Part shown: in pieces, positions 1-5,148 of the stretch
Numbering within the stretch: the first letter of the stretch is position 1
How the letters are laid out: the number at the start of each line of letters is the position of its first letter
DNA from: an uncultured Pseudoflavonifractor sp.
GTDB taxonomy: Bacteria > Bacillota > Clostridia > Oscillospirales > Oscillospiraceae
Length of the DNA: 5,713 nt
Reading direction: 5' to 3'
NCBI GenBank assembly: GCA_947565875.1
Contig: CANOHR010000076.1
Location: 1 to 5,713, forward strand
Notes under the pieces: generated by a model
Seen by the model: only the letters and a program-made list of their open reading frames with translations
Databases searched by the model: none
What the model was told of the DNA's origin: nothing
Made by a program: the position numbers and the translations under genes

Positions 1-827
1 TAGGCCTCGATGACCGCAGGGTTTGCCTGGATCTCGTCGGGGGTCCCCTTGGCAATGATCTGCCCGAAGTTCAGCACGCAGATCCCCTCGCAGATCCCCA
101 TGACCAGGCTCATATCATGTTCGATGAGAAGCACGGCGATCTGGAAGGTATCCCGGATCTTCACGATATTCTCCATCAGTTCGGCAGTCTCCGAGGGATT
201 CATGCCCGCCGCCGGCTCGTCCAGAAGGAGCAGGGAGGGGTTGGTAGCCAGGGCCCGGACGATCTCCAGCCGCCGCTGGGCGCCGTAGGGAAGGCTCCCG
301 GCCTTGGCCTCCGCCAGATCCTCCATATCAAAGATGCTGAGAAGCTCCATGGCCCGCTCATGGGCCACCTTCTCCCCCTTCCAGTAACCCGGAAGGCGGA
401 ACAATCCCTGCCACAGGCCGTAATCAATATGGTTGTGGAGTCCCAGCTTTACGTTATCTTCCACGGAGAGGTTGCTGAACAGGCGGATATTCTGAAAGGT
501 CCGGGCAATGCCTGCCCTGTTTACCTGCACTGTGGACATGGAATGGGTATCCACCCCATCCAGCAGGATGGTCCCCCGTGTGGGCTGGTAGACCTTGGTC
601 AGAAGGTTGAACACCGTGGTCTTGCCCGCTCCGTTGGGGCCGATGAGTCCCGCGATCTCGGTGCGGCCAATGGCCATATTGAACTCATTGACGGCAGTGA
701 GGCCGCCGAAGTCGATGCCCAGGTGCCGGCACTCCAGAATGGGGCTTTTGTCCACATCCCGCTCGGGGATGATGTTGGTGGAGGGTACCGGGACCAGCTT
801 GGTAGGTTGCCGTTTGGGTGCCGCCAT
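1..827 (-). CDS. livG: LivG-type ATP-binding subunit of a branched-chain amino acid ABC transporter (3' end cut by window)
   Basis: One of the two cytoplasmic ATPases that power a LIV/HAAT-type importer. 275 codons are visible before the left edge; the last residues (VIEA, then TA of a probable Tyr codon) match the usual LivG ending VI-AYLG, so only a few residues are missing. Visible motifs are Walker A GPNGAGKTT (63-71), Q-loop RTFQNIRLF (109-117), an ABC signature in the LivG form, PYGAQRRLEI (180-189), Walker B LLLLDEPAAGMNP (199-211) and the switch histidine in LIEHD (234-238). The YGAQ signature in place of LSGGQ is typical of LivG. The ATG overlaps the livM stop as TAATG, with an AAGGGGGG ribosome binding site 9 nt upstream, so translation is probably coupled. 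The N-terminus carries about 25 residues more than E. coli LivG. The family call is firm; the transported ligand (Leu/Ile/Val or another amide or amino acid) cannot be read from this subunit. Confidence 0.95.
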   Translation of the reverse strand, partial: MAAPKRQPTKLVPVPSTNIIPERDVDKSPILECRHLGIDFGGLTAVNEFNMAIGRTEIAGLIGPNGAGKTTVFNLLTKVYQPTRGTILLDGVDTHSMSTVQVNRAGIARTFQNIRLFSNLSVEDNVKLGLHNHIDYGLWQGLFRLPGYWKGEKVAHERAMELLSIFDMEDLAEAKAGSLPYGAQRRLEIVRALATNPSLLLLDEPAAGMNPSETAELMENIVKIRDTFQIAVLLIEHDMSLVMGICEGICVLNFGQIIAKGTPDEIQANPAVIEA

Positions 828-1897
828 TACCGCGCACCCCCCTTCTCTGTCTTCTTCTCTCCCTTTCGGAAGAGCTTGGCAAAAAAGTTCTTCAGTACCG
901 GACTGTTGGTAGCCAGCATCACCAGGATCAGTACGATGGCATAGGCCAGCATCCGGTAGTCCCGCAGATCCCGCATCATAGCCGTCTCAGGCAGGATGGT
1001 GAGGAAGGAGGCCGCCAGGATAGAGCCCCACATCTTTCCCTGTCCGCCCAATACCACGTACACCAGGATCAGGATGGAGGTGTTGAAGTCAAACTTGGAG
1101 GCCACGATGGTGTTCTGCCCCAGGGCAAAGAGGGCTCCCGCCGCCCCCGCCAGTGCGGCGGAGATCACAAAGGCCATCATCTTATACTTGGTCACGTTGA
1201 TGCCCACGCTCTCGGCGGCGATCCGGTTGTCCCGGAGGGCCATGATGGCCCGGCCCGAGCGGGAATTGACCAAATTGAAGATCACCGCCAGGGTCACCAT
1301 GATAAGCACAAAGCCTGCCAGAAAAGTAGATATCTTACTGATATTGGGTATCCCCATGGGACCGTTGAGGATCATCCGGCCTCCCTCCCCCAGTCTCACG
1401 GTGGGCTGGAGGAAACTCATGTGAAGCCCCTTACCGTCCACGCCTACATAAAGGTTTTCCACAATGGACTTGATGATCTGCCCAAAGGCCAGAGTAACGA
1501 TGGCCAGATAGTCTCCGTTGAGCCGCAGGACGGGCACACTGATAAGGGTACCCACCACCCCGGCAAAAACGGCGCCGATCACCATAGCCGCCGTCAGGCG
1601 CAGCGCCGCCGAGGGGATAGCATTCTGAAGGGCGGAGGCCGCCACCGCGCCGGAGAAAGCGCCCACGCTCATAAAGCCCGCATGGCCCAGGCTCAATTCT
1701 CCCAGCACACCCACCGTCAGGTTGAGGGACAGGGCCATGACCACATAGGCGCACACCGGCACCAGCTGGCCTTGAAGGGTGGGGGAAAGCTTTCCTGCCA
1801 TGGACATAGGCTGAAGGACGGCAAAGACCAGGATCACCGCAGCATAGGTCAGAAAGTTGGTGCGGGTGGCTGGGTTCATGTTCTGAAGCTTTTTCAT
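827..1897 (-). CDS. livM: LivM-type permease subunit of a branched-chain amino acid ABC transporter
   Basis: Integral membrane permease of 356 residues that pairs with LivH to form the translocation channel. Family marks are the LNL-VG--G-LSLGHAGF block (58-75), the cytoplasmic EAA-type coupling loop SGRAIMALRDNRIAAESVGI (214-233) that contacts the ATPase, and GGQGKMWGS (284-292) near the C-terminus. Hydrophobic segments run through most of the chain (for example about 17-33, 45-60, 101-122, 190-208, 240-260, 272-284, 315-330), and the tail is short and basic (FRKGEKKTEKGGAR). The start at 1897 lies 12 nt after the livH stop, with a G-rich ribosome binding site (AAGGGGG) that begins inside the livH stop codon, so the two genes are probably translationally coupled. 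The stop codon shares one base with the livG start. Length and motifs are normal for the family and nothing looks broken. Confidence 0.96.
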   Translation of the reverse strand: MKKLQNMNPATRTNFLTYAAVILVFAVLQPMSMAGKLSPTLQGQLVPVCAYVVMALSLNLTVGVLGELSLGHAGFMSVGAFSGAVAASALQNAIPSAALRLTAAMVIGAVFAGVVGTLISVPVLRLNGDYLAIVTLAFGQIIKSIVENLYVGVDGKGLHMSFLQPTVRLGEGGRMILNGPMGIPNISKISTFLAGFVLIMVTLAVIFNLVNSRSGRAIMALRDNRIAAESVGINVTKYKMMAFVISAALAGAAGALFALGQNTIVASKFDFNTSILILVYVVLGGQGKMWGSILAASFLTILPETAMMRDLRDYRMLAYAIVLILVMLATNSPVLKNFFAKLFRKGEKKTEKGGAR

Positions 1898-1909
1898 GTC
1901 CCCACCCCC

Positions 1910-2794
1910 TTAAACCTTCTCCCGGATCTGCTTCCCCAGCAGACCGGAGGGTTTCACGAGAAGCACCACGATAAGGACGGCAAAGACGATGGCGTTCTGA
2001 AGCTGGGTGGAGATGTAGCCGCCGGCAAAGATCTCAATGACCCCCAGCAGCAGCCCCCCCAGCAAAGCGCCGGGAATAGAGCCGATACCGCCGAAGACGG
2101 CGGCGGTGAAGGCTTTTATGCCCGGCATGGAGCCGGTGGTGGGCACCAGAATGGGGTAGCTGGACATGTAGAGAACTCCCGCCACCGCCGCCAGAGCAGA
2201 GCCGATGGCAAAGGTCATGGAGATGGTGGTATCCACATTGATCCCCATGAGCTGGGCCGCCCCCTTATCCTCCGAGCAGGCCCGCATGGCCTTTCCCATC
2301 TTGGTCTTGCCCGTAAACCAGGTCAGCACCAGCATAATGACCACACAGGCTACCACGTTCACCACTGTGGCTACCGACACCCGCAGATCCCCATCCATCA
2401 GGCTCAGGGCGTCGCCGTTGAGGAAAACGGGGAACATCTTGTTGTTGGAGCCCCAGAGAAGCTGGGCCCCGTTCTGCAAAAAGTAGCTCACACCGATGGC
2501 GGTGATCAGGACCGCCAGGGAAGGAGCCTGCCGCAGGGGCTTATAGGCCAGACGCTCGATGACGATGCCCAGCACGGTACACACCGCCATAGCCAGCAGT
2601 ACGCCCACCAAGGGGGGCAGGCTGTAGTTTGCCACCGCGAAGAAGCACACATAGGCTCCCACCATGATCACGTCGCCGTGGGCGAAGTTCAGCATTTTGG
2701 CAATGCCGTAGACCATGGTGTAGCCCAGAGCGATGATGGCGTACACGCTGCCCAGGCTGATCCCGTTGATCAGCCGGCTCAGAAAGGTCACCAT
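1910..2794 (-). CDS. livH: LivH-type permease subunit of a branched-chain amino acid ABC transporter
   Basis: First membrane permease of the importer and partner of LivM. From the chosen ATG it has 294 residues. Diagnostic motifs are GISLGSVYAIIALGYTMVYG (11-30) followed by LNFAHGD (35-41), the EAA-type coupling loop GKAMRACSEDKGAAQLMGIN (167-186), KAFTAAVFGGIGSIPGALLG (227-246) and the C-terminal KPSGLLGK (281-288). A GTG nine bases upstream (2803) is in frame, but it sits only one base after the GAGGTG ribosome binding site, while the ATG at 2794 is 10 nt away, so the ATG is preferred. It opens the livH-livM-livG block and is separated from livJ by a terminator and a REPIN-like repeat. I see no convincing promoter of its own in that gap, so expression probably depends on read-through from the livJ promoter or on a weak unrecognised promoter. 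Confidence 0.95.
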   Translation of the reverse strand: MVTFLSRLINGISLGSVYAIIALGYTMVYGIAKMLNFAHGDVIMVGAYVCFFAVANYSLPPLVGVLLAMAVCTVLGIVIERLAYKPLRQAPSLAVLITAIGVSYFLQNGAQLLWGSNNKMFPVFLNGDALSLMDGDLRVSVATVVNVVACVVIMLVLTWFTGKTKMGKAMRACSEDKGAAQLMGINVDTTISMTFAIGSALAAVAGVLYMSSYPILVPTTGSMPGIKAFTAAVFGGIGSIPGALLGGLLLGVIEIFAGGYISTQLQNAIVFAVLIVVLLVKPSGLLGKQIREKV

Positions 2795-2804
2795 ATAATA
2801 CACA

Positions 2805-2810
2805 CACCTC
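2805..2810 (-). promoter_or_regulatory. Ribosome binding site that decides the livH start
   Basis: GAGGTG on the minus strand ends 10 nt before the ATG at 2794 but only 1 nt before the in-frame GTG at 2803. This spacing selects the ATG as the livH start. It is weaker than the AAAGGAGG site of livJ, in keeping with lower synthesis of the permease than of the binding protein (inference). Confidence 0.6.
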
Positions 2811-2838
2811 GATTTCTCTCATATTCTCCACACAATAT

Positions 2839-2911
2839 CGTAGGGGCGACCTTTATGGTCGCCCGCGGCCTGGCACTGCCCTGCCGGGCGACCATAAAGG
2901 TCACCCCTACG
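2839..2911. repeat. REPIN-like double hairpin repeat with GTAGGGGCG ends
   Basis: Two 27-nt arms (2839-2865 and 2885-2911) are inverted copies differing at one position (2903), with a 19-nt spacer between them. Each arm is itself a hairpin: GGGCGACC (2844-2851) pairs with GGTCGCCC (2857-2864) around TTTAT, and GGGCGACC (2886-2893) pairs with GGTCACCC (2899-2906, one weakened pair) around ATAAA. Two inverted REP-like units with a short spacer is the layout called a REPIN. The same GTAGGGGCG head recurs at 5101, so this appears to be a dispersed intergenic repeat rather than a site private to the operon. It lies between the livJ terminator and livH, where it could act on read-through RNA as a stabilising or attenuating structure (inference). 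A small palindrome, CGCGT-N5-ACGCG, overlaps its right edge (2910-2924). Confidence 0.85.
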
Positions 2912-2940
2912 CGTATATCACGCGCAGGAGGACTCCCCTA

Positions 2941-2982
2941 CATAAGGAAAATCAGAGGGCCGCCGCCATCGGCAGCCCTCTG
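2941..2982 (-). terminator. Rho-independent terminator after livJ
   Basis: Read on the minus strand, an 8-bp stem CAGAGGGC/GCCCTCTG (2975-2982 with 2953-2960) extends by 3 bp after one mismatch, with a 6-nt loop. It is followed at once by the T-rich run ATTTTCCTTATG (2952-2941). It begins 30 nt after the livJ stop, the expected place for an intrinsic terminator. The U-tract is broken by CC, so termination may be incomplete, which would let some transcription reach livH. Confidence 0.75.
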
Positions 2983-3012
2983 GTGTTTCCTCGCATCCGT
3001 AAAGTTGATCGA

Positions 3013-4245
3013 TCAGTCCATGCCCACATAGGCGCCGTTCTGGATGACCATGCCCTTGGGGCTCTTGGTCACAGCGCCGGTATCATCCCAGGTCATGCCC
3101 TCGCCGGTGAGGCCGTCGAAGGTCATGGAGGTGAACTCGCCCATCAGCTTGTCGCAGATGTCGCCGGCGCTCATGTCGGCGGTGACGCCCGCCTTATTCA
3201 GCGCGTCATAGATGGCGTAAACGCAGTCATAGGCGTCGGCGGCGAACTGGTTGGGCACCTCGCCGTACTTATCCTGATAGGTCTTCACAAAATTCTTGGT
3301 GGCGTCGTCCTCGGCGTCGGCGTTGAAGGGGGTCAGCAGCATGACGCCCTCGGCCAGGGAGGTGTCGAAGCCTTCCACGCCCAGGATGCCGTCCATGCCG
3401 TCGATGCCGAACCACTTGGGCGCGTAGCCCATGGCGTTGGCCTGGGTGAAGATCAGAGCGGCGGCGTCATAGTACATGGGAAGGAACACCAGATCGGCCC
3501 CGGCGTTCTTGGCGTCGCCCAGCTGGACAGAGAAGTCAGTCTTGGTATCCTCGGTGAAGGTGGTGACGCTCACCACATTGAGGCCCAACTCCTTGGCCTT
3601 GGCGTCAAAGGAGTTGTAAACGCCGGTGGAGTATACGTCGTCATTCTTATAAATAACGGCGATCTTGCTGCCCAGGGCCTGGTCGGAAATGTACTGGGCG
3701 GAAGCAGAACCCTGGTTGGGGTCCACAAAACACATCTGGAACACGTTGTCCTTGCGGGCAATGTCCACGGTGCCGGTGAGGGGGTTAGCTACACCACCCA
3801 GCACGTCGGTGGAGGAGGCGGAGGGAGTCAGGTAGAACATGTGGTCGTTGTTGGCCTCCACAGAGGTGGCAACGCCGGGGGTGGAGGTAACGCTTCCCAG
3901 GAACACCTGCATACCCCAACCCTTCAGGGTGTTATAGGCGTTGACGCTCTTCTCGGCGTCGTGGGCGTCGTCCTCATAGCGCAGCTCGATCTGGAGTCCA
4001 TCGGGGTTGGCCGCGTTGATCTCGTCCTTGGCGATCTCAGCGCCCCGGGCAGCGGCGTTACCGTAAATGGCCGCGCCGCCGGTGAGGGGGCCTACGCCGC
4101 CCACCTTGATGGCAGTAGCGGAAACCACGCCCTCGTTTCCTTCCGGAGTGGGAGCCTTGGTCTCAGCGGCTCCGCCGGCGCAGCCGGAGAGCAGGCCAAC
4201 CGTCATAACGGCAGCCATAGTAAGAGCAAAAATACGTTTCTTCAT
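3013..4245 (-). CDS. livJ: Lipoprotein solute-binding protein of the branched-chain amino acid ABC transporter (LivJ/LivK type)
   Basis: Extracellular ligand receptor of the importer, 410 residues. The N-terminus is a lipoprotein signal peptide: basic MKKR, a hydrophobic stretch, then lipobox LSGC with Cys22 as the predicted lipid-modified first residue of the mature protein. A flexible linker rich in Ala, Pro, Gly and Glu (23-45) leads to a type I periplasmic-binding fold of the Peripla_BP_6 family, beginning IKVGGVGPLTGGAAIYG (46-62). Pocket-type segments are GSVTSTPG (117-124), PSASS (141-145), DDVYSTG (202-208) and AADAYD (335-340). The start is fixed by AAAGGAGG 10 nt upstream and by the signal peptide. 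A perfect consensus promoter lies just upstream and a terminator just downstream, so it can be made as its own abundant mRNA. The family fits Leu/Ile/Val binding, but related proteins bind other amino acids, amides or urea, so the ligand is inferred mainly from the operon. Confidence 0.94.
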   Translation of the reverse strand: MKKRIFALTMAAVMTVGLLSGCAGGAAETKAPTPEGNEGVVSATAIKVGGVGPLTGGAAIYGNAAARGAEIAKDEINAANPDGLQIELRYEDDAHDAEKSVNAYNTLKGWGMQVFLGSVTSTPGVATSVEANNDHMFYLTPSASSTDVLGGVANPLTGTVDIARKDNVFQMCFVDPNQGSASAQYISDQALGSKIAVIYKNDDVYSTGVYNSFDAKAKELGLNVVSVTTFTEDTKTDFSVQLGDAKNAGADLVFLPMYYDAAALIFTQANAMGYAPKWFGIDGMDGILGVEGFDTSLAEGVMLLTPFNADAEDDATKNFVKTYQDKYGEVPNQFAADAYDCVYAIYDALNKAGVTADMSAGDICDKLMGEFTSMTFDGLTGEGMTWDDTGAVTKSPKGMVIQNGAYVGMD

Positions 4246-4255
4246 TTCATCACAA

Positions 4256-4263
4256 CCTCCTTT
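4256..4263 (-). promoter_or_regulatory. Strong livJ ribosome binding site within a small inverted repeat
   Basis: AAAGGAGG on the minus strand is nearly a full match to the 16S rRNA tail and lies 10 nt before the livJ ATG. It sits in a 7-bp inverted repeat, ACAACCT (4252-4258) with AGGTTGT (4265-4271), and half of the site falls in the 6-nt loop. If transcription starts near 4268-4269 only about 5 bp of that stem would be in the RNA, so any occlusion is weak. Confidence 0.65.
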
Positions 4264-4275
4264 AAGGTTGTTGAC

Positions 4276-4304
4276 ATTATACGTGCCTCAAAGGAGATTG
4301 TCAA
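4276..4304 (-). promoter_or_regulatory. Perfect consensus sigma-A promoter of livJ
   Basis: On the minus strand the -35 box is TTGACA (4299-4304) and the -10 box is TATAAT (4276-4281), separated by exactly 17 nt: a 12-of-12 match to the housekeeping consensus at ideal spacing. An AT-rich stretch lies directly upstream (about 4309-4325) and could act as an UP element. The start of transcription is expected near 4268-4269, giving a leader of about 24 nt before livJ. The box edges form an inverted repeat, GTTGACA (4270-4276) and TGTCAAC (4299-4305), which could be an operator (inference). Confidence 0.88.
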
Positions 4305-4369
4305 CCGTCTAAATGTTTATAATGCACGAACCGGAGGCGGGTCATTTTGGATATTTTGACGAATCAGAA

Positions 4370-5086
4370 CTATATCACCAGTCCGCCGTTGAGGGCAATG
4401 ACCTGCCCTGTCAGGAAATCTCCGGCGGGGGAACAGAGGAAGGAAACACACCCCGCCACATCCTCAGTAGTGCCCAAACGGCCCAGAGGCGTTTCCTCCG
4501 CAAGCTCCGCAAGGGTCTGAGGCCCAAGGGGTTTTACCATGTCGGTCTCAATAACTCCCGGACAGACGCAGTTTACTCTGATCCCGGAGGGAGCCACCTC
4601 CTTGCTGAGGGCCTTTGTCAGACCGATGACTCCCGCCTTAGCGGCGGAATAGGCCGCCTCGCAGGAGCCGCCCACCTGTCCCCACATGGACGAGAGGGTC
4701 ACGATCCTCCCCGATTTCTGCCGTATCATTTGGGGCAGTACAGCTTGGCAGCAGTAGAAGGTCCCGTCCAGGTCCACGGCCATGATACGGCGGTATTCCT
4801 CCATCCTCATATCTTGGGTCAACCCCTGCCACGCTACTCCCGCGCAGCATACCAAAATGTCAAGTTGACAAAATTTTTCTAACACAGTGTCAACCATCCG
4901 TTTTACCTGGACCGGGTCGGACACGTCGGCCTGAAGGGCCGTCCCTCCCAGTTCGGCGGCCAGGGCCTCGGCCTGGGTCCGGGACCTCTCATAGTTGAGG
5001 ACCACCTCACAGCCGTCGGCCCGAAGCCGCCGGGCCACTGCCGCGCCAATACCCCGGGAGGCCCCGGTGATCAACGCTGTCTTCAT
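4370..5086 (-). CDS. Short-chain dehydrogenase/reductase of the FabG type (3-oxoacyl-ACP reductase-like; possibly EF-P 5-aminopentanone reductase)
   Basis: Classical NAD(P)(H)-dependent SDR of 238 residues, the usual length. The nucleotide-binding motif is TGASRGIG (7-14); NYERS after the second strand (31-35) suggests NADPH. The catalytic residues align as Ser133, Tyr146 and Lys150 (SSMWG, then YSAAK), followed by the family block PGVIETDM (176-183) and the C-terminal TGQVIALNGG. Two usual Asn sites differ: the NNAG motif reads CCAG (80-83), and the tetrad Asn position is Asp105 in AVDLDG. The SSMWGQVGGSCE segment (132-143) resembles, from memory, clostridial FabG homologues annotated as EF-P 5-aminopentanone reductase (YmfI type), so a role in EF-P lysine modification is an alternative to fatty-acid synthesis; no efp or fab neighbour is present to decide. 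AAGGAGGG lies 6 nt before the ATG. I see no clear terminator between it and the livJ promoter. Confidence 0.88.
   Translation of the reverse strand: MKTALITGASRGIGAAVARRLRADGCEVVLNYERSRTQAEALAAELGGTALQADVSDPVQVKRMVDTVLEKFCQLDILVCCAGVAWQGLTQDMRMEEYRRIMAVDLDGTFYCCQAVLPQMIRQKSGRIVTLSSMWGQVGGSCEAAYSAAKAGVIGLTKALSKEVAPSGIRVNCVCPGVIETDMVKPLGPQTLAELAEETPLGRLGTTEDVAGCVSFLCSPAGDFLTGQVIALNGGLVI
4858..4870. repeat. Intragenic perfect inverted repeat TGTCAA-G-TTGACA
   Basis: A 13-nt palindrome with a single central base lies inside the reductase gene, within an AT-rich patch, and a further TGTCAAC follows at 4888-4894. The same half-site brackets the livJ promoter. It is coding sequence (Cys-Gln-Leu-Asp region), so it may be chance; a binding-site role is only a possibility. 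Confidence 0.35.
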
Positions 5087-5100
5087 ATGGGTCCCTCCTT

Positions 5101-5124
5101 GTAGGGGCGGGTTTTGCCCGTCCC
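5101..5124. repeat. Single REP-like hairpin, related to the repeat at 2839
   Basis: GTAGGGGCGGG begins a short hairpin: an 8-bp stem (5104-5111 with 5117-5124, including one G-T pair) around the loop TTTTG. It shares the GTAGGGGCG head and the hairpin-just-after-head design with each arm of the 2839-2911 element, but the stem differs and there is no inverted partner. It fills much of the 62-nt gap between the surface-protein stop and the reductase start and directly abuts the reductase ribosome binding site (5093-5100). Confidence 0.65.
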
Positions 5125-5148
5125 AGCGGTGTTCTGCTTGTGCTTAAC

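Noticed and set aside
117..944. 275-codon open frame on the plus strand
   Set aside because: Codon-aligned antisense of livG running into livM; no recognisable motifs.
2795..2803. GTG start for livH nine bases upstream of the chosen ATG
   Set aside because: Only 1 nt separates it from the GAGGTG ribosome binding site, too close for initiation; the ATG at 2794 has normal spacing.
2839..2911. Reading the double hairpin as a CRISPR repeat or a terminator
   Set aside because: There are only two units, in inverted rather than direct orientation, without unique spacers, and no T-tract follows on either strand. The terminator is the separate hairpin at 2953-2982.
818..3031. 737-codon open frame on the plus strand, rich in His, Gly and Gln
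   Set aside because: It is codon-aligned antisense to livM and livH and stays open only because those genes contain no TTA, CTA or TCA codons. Its composition is unlike a real protein, and the minus-strand products are clear transporter proteins.
2983..4359. 458-codon open frame on the plus strand
   Set aside because: Codon-aligned antisense of livJ, Gly/Val/His-rich low-complexity product, no ribosome binding site. It is a codon-bias shadow.
4313..4882. 189-codon open frame on the plus strand opposite the reductase, with a TATAAT at 4318-4323 near its start
   Set aside because: Antisense of the reductase that ends exactly at the antisense of its single TTA codon. The TATAAT has no -35 box at suitable spacing (the best TTGTCA is only 14 nt away) and overlaps the putative start.
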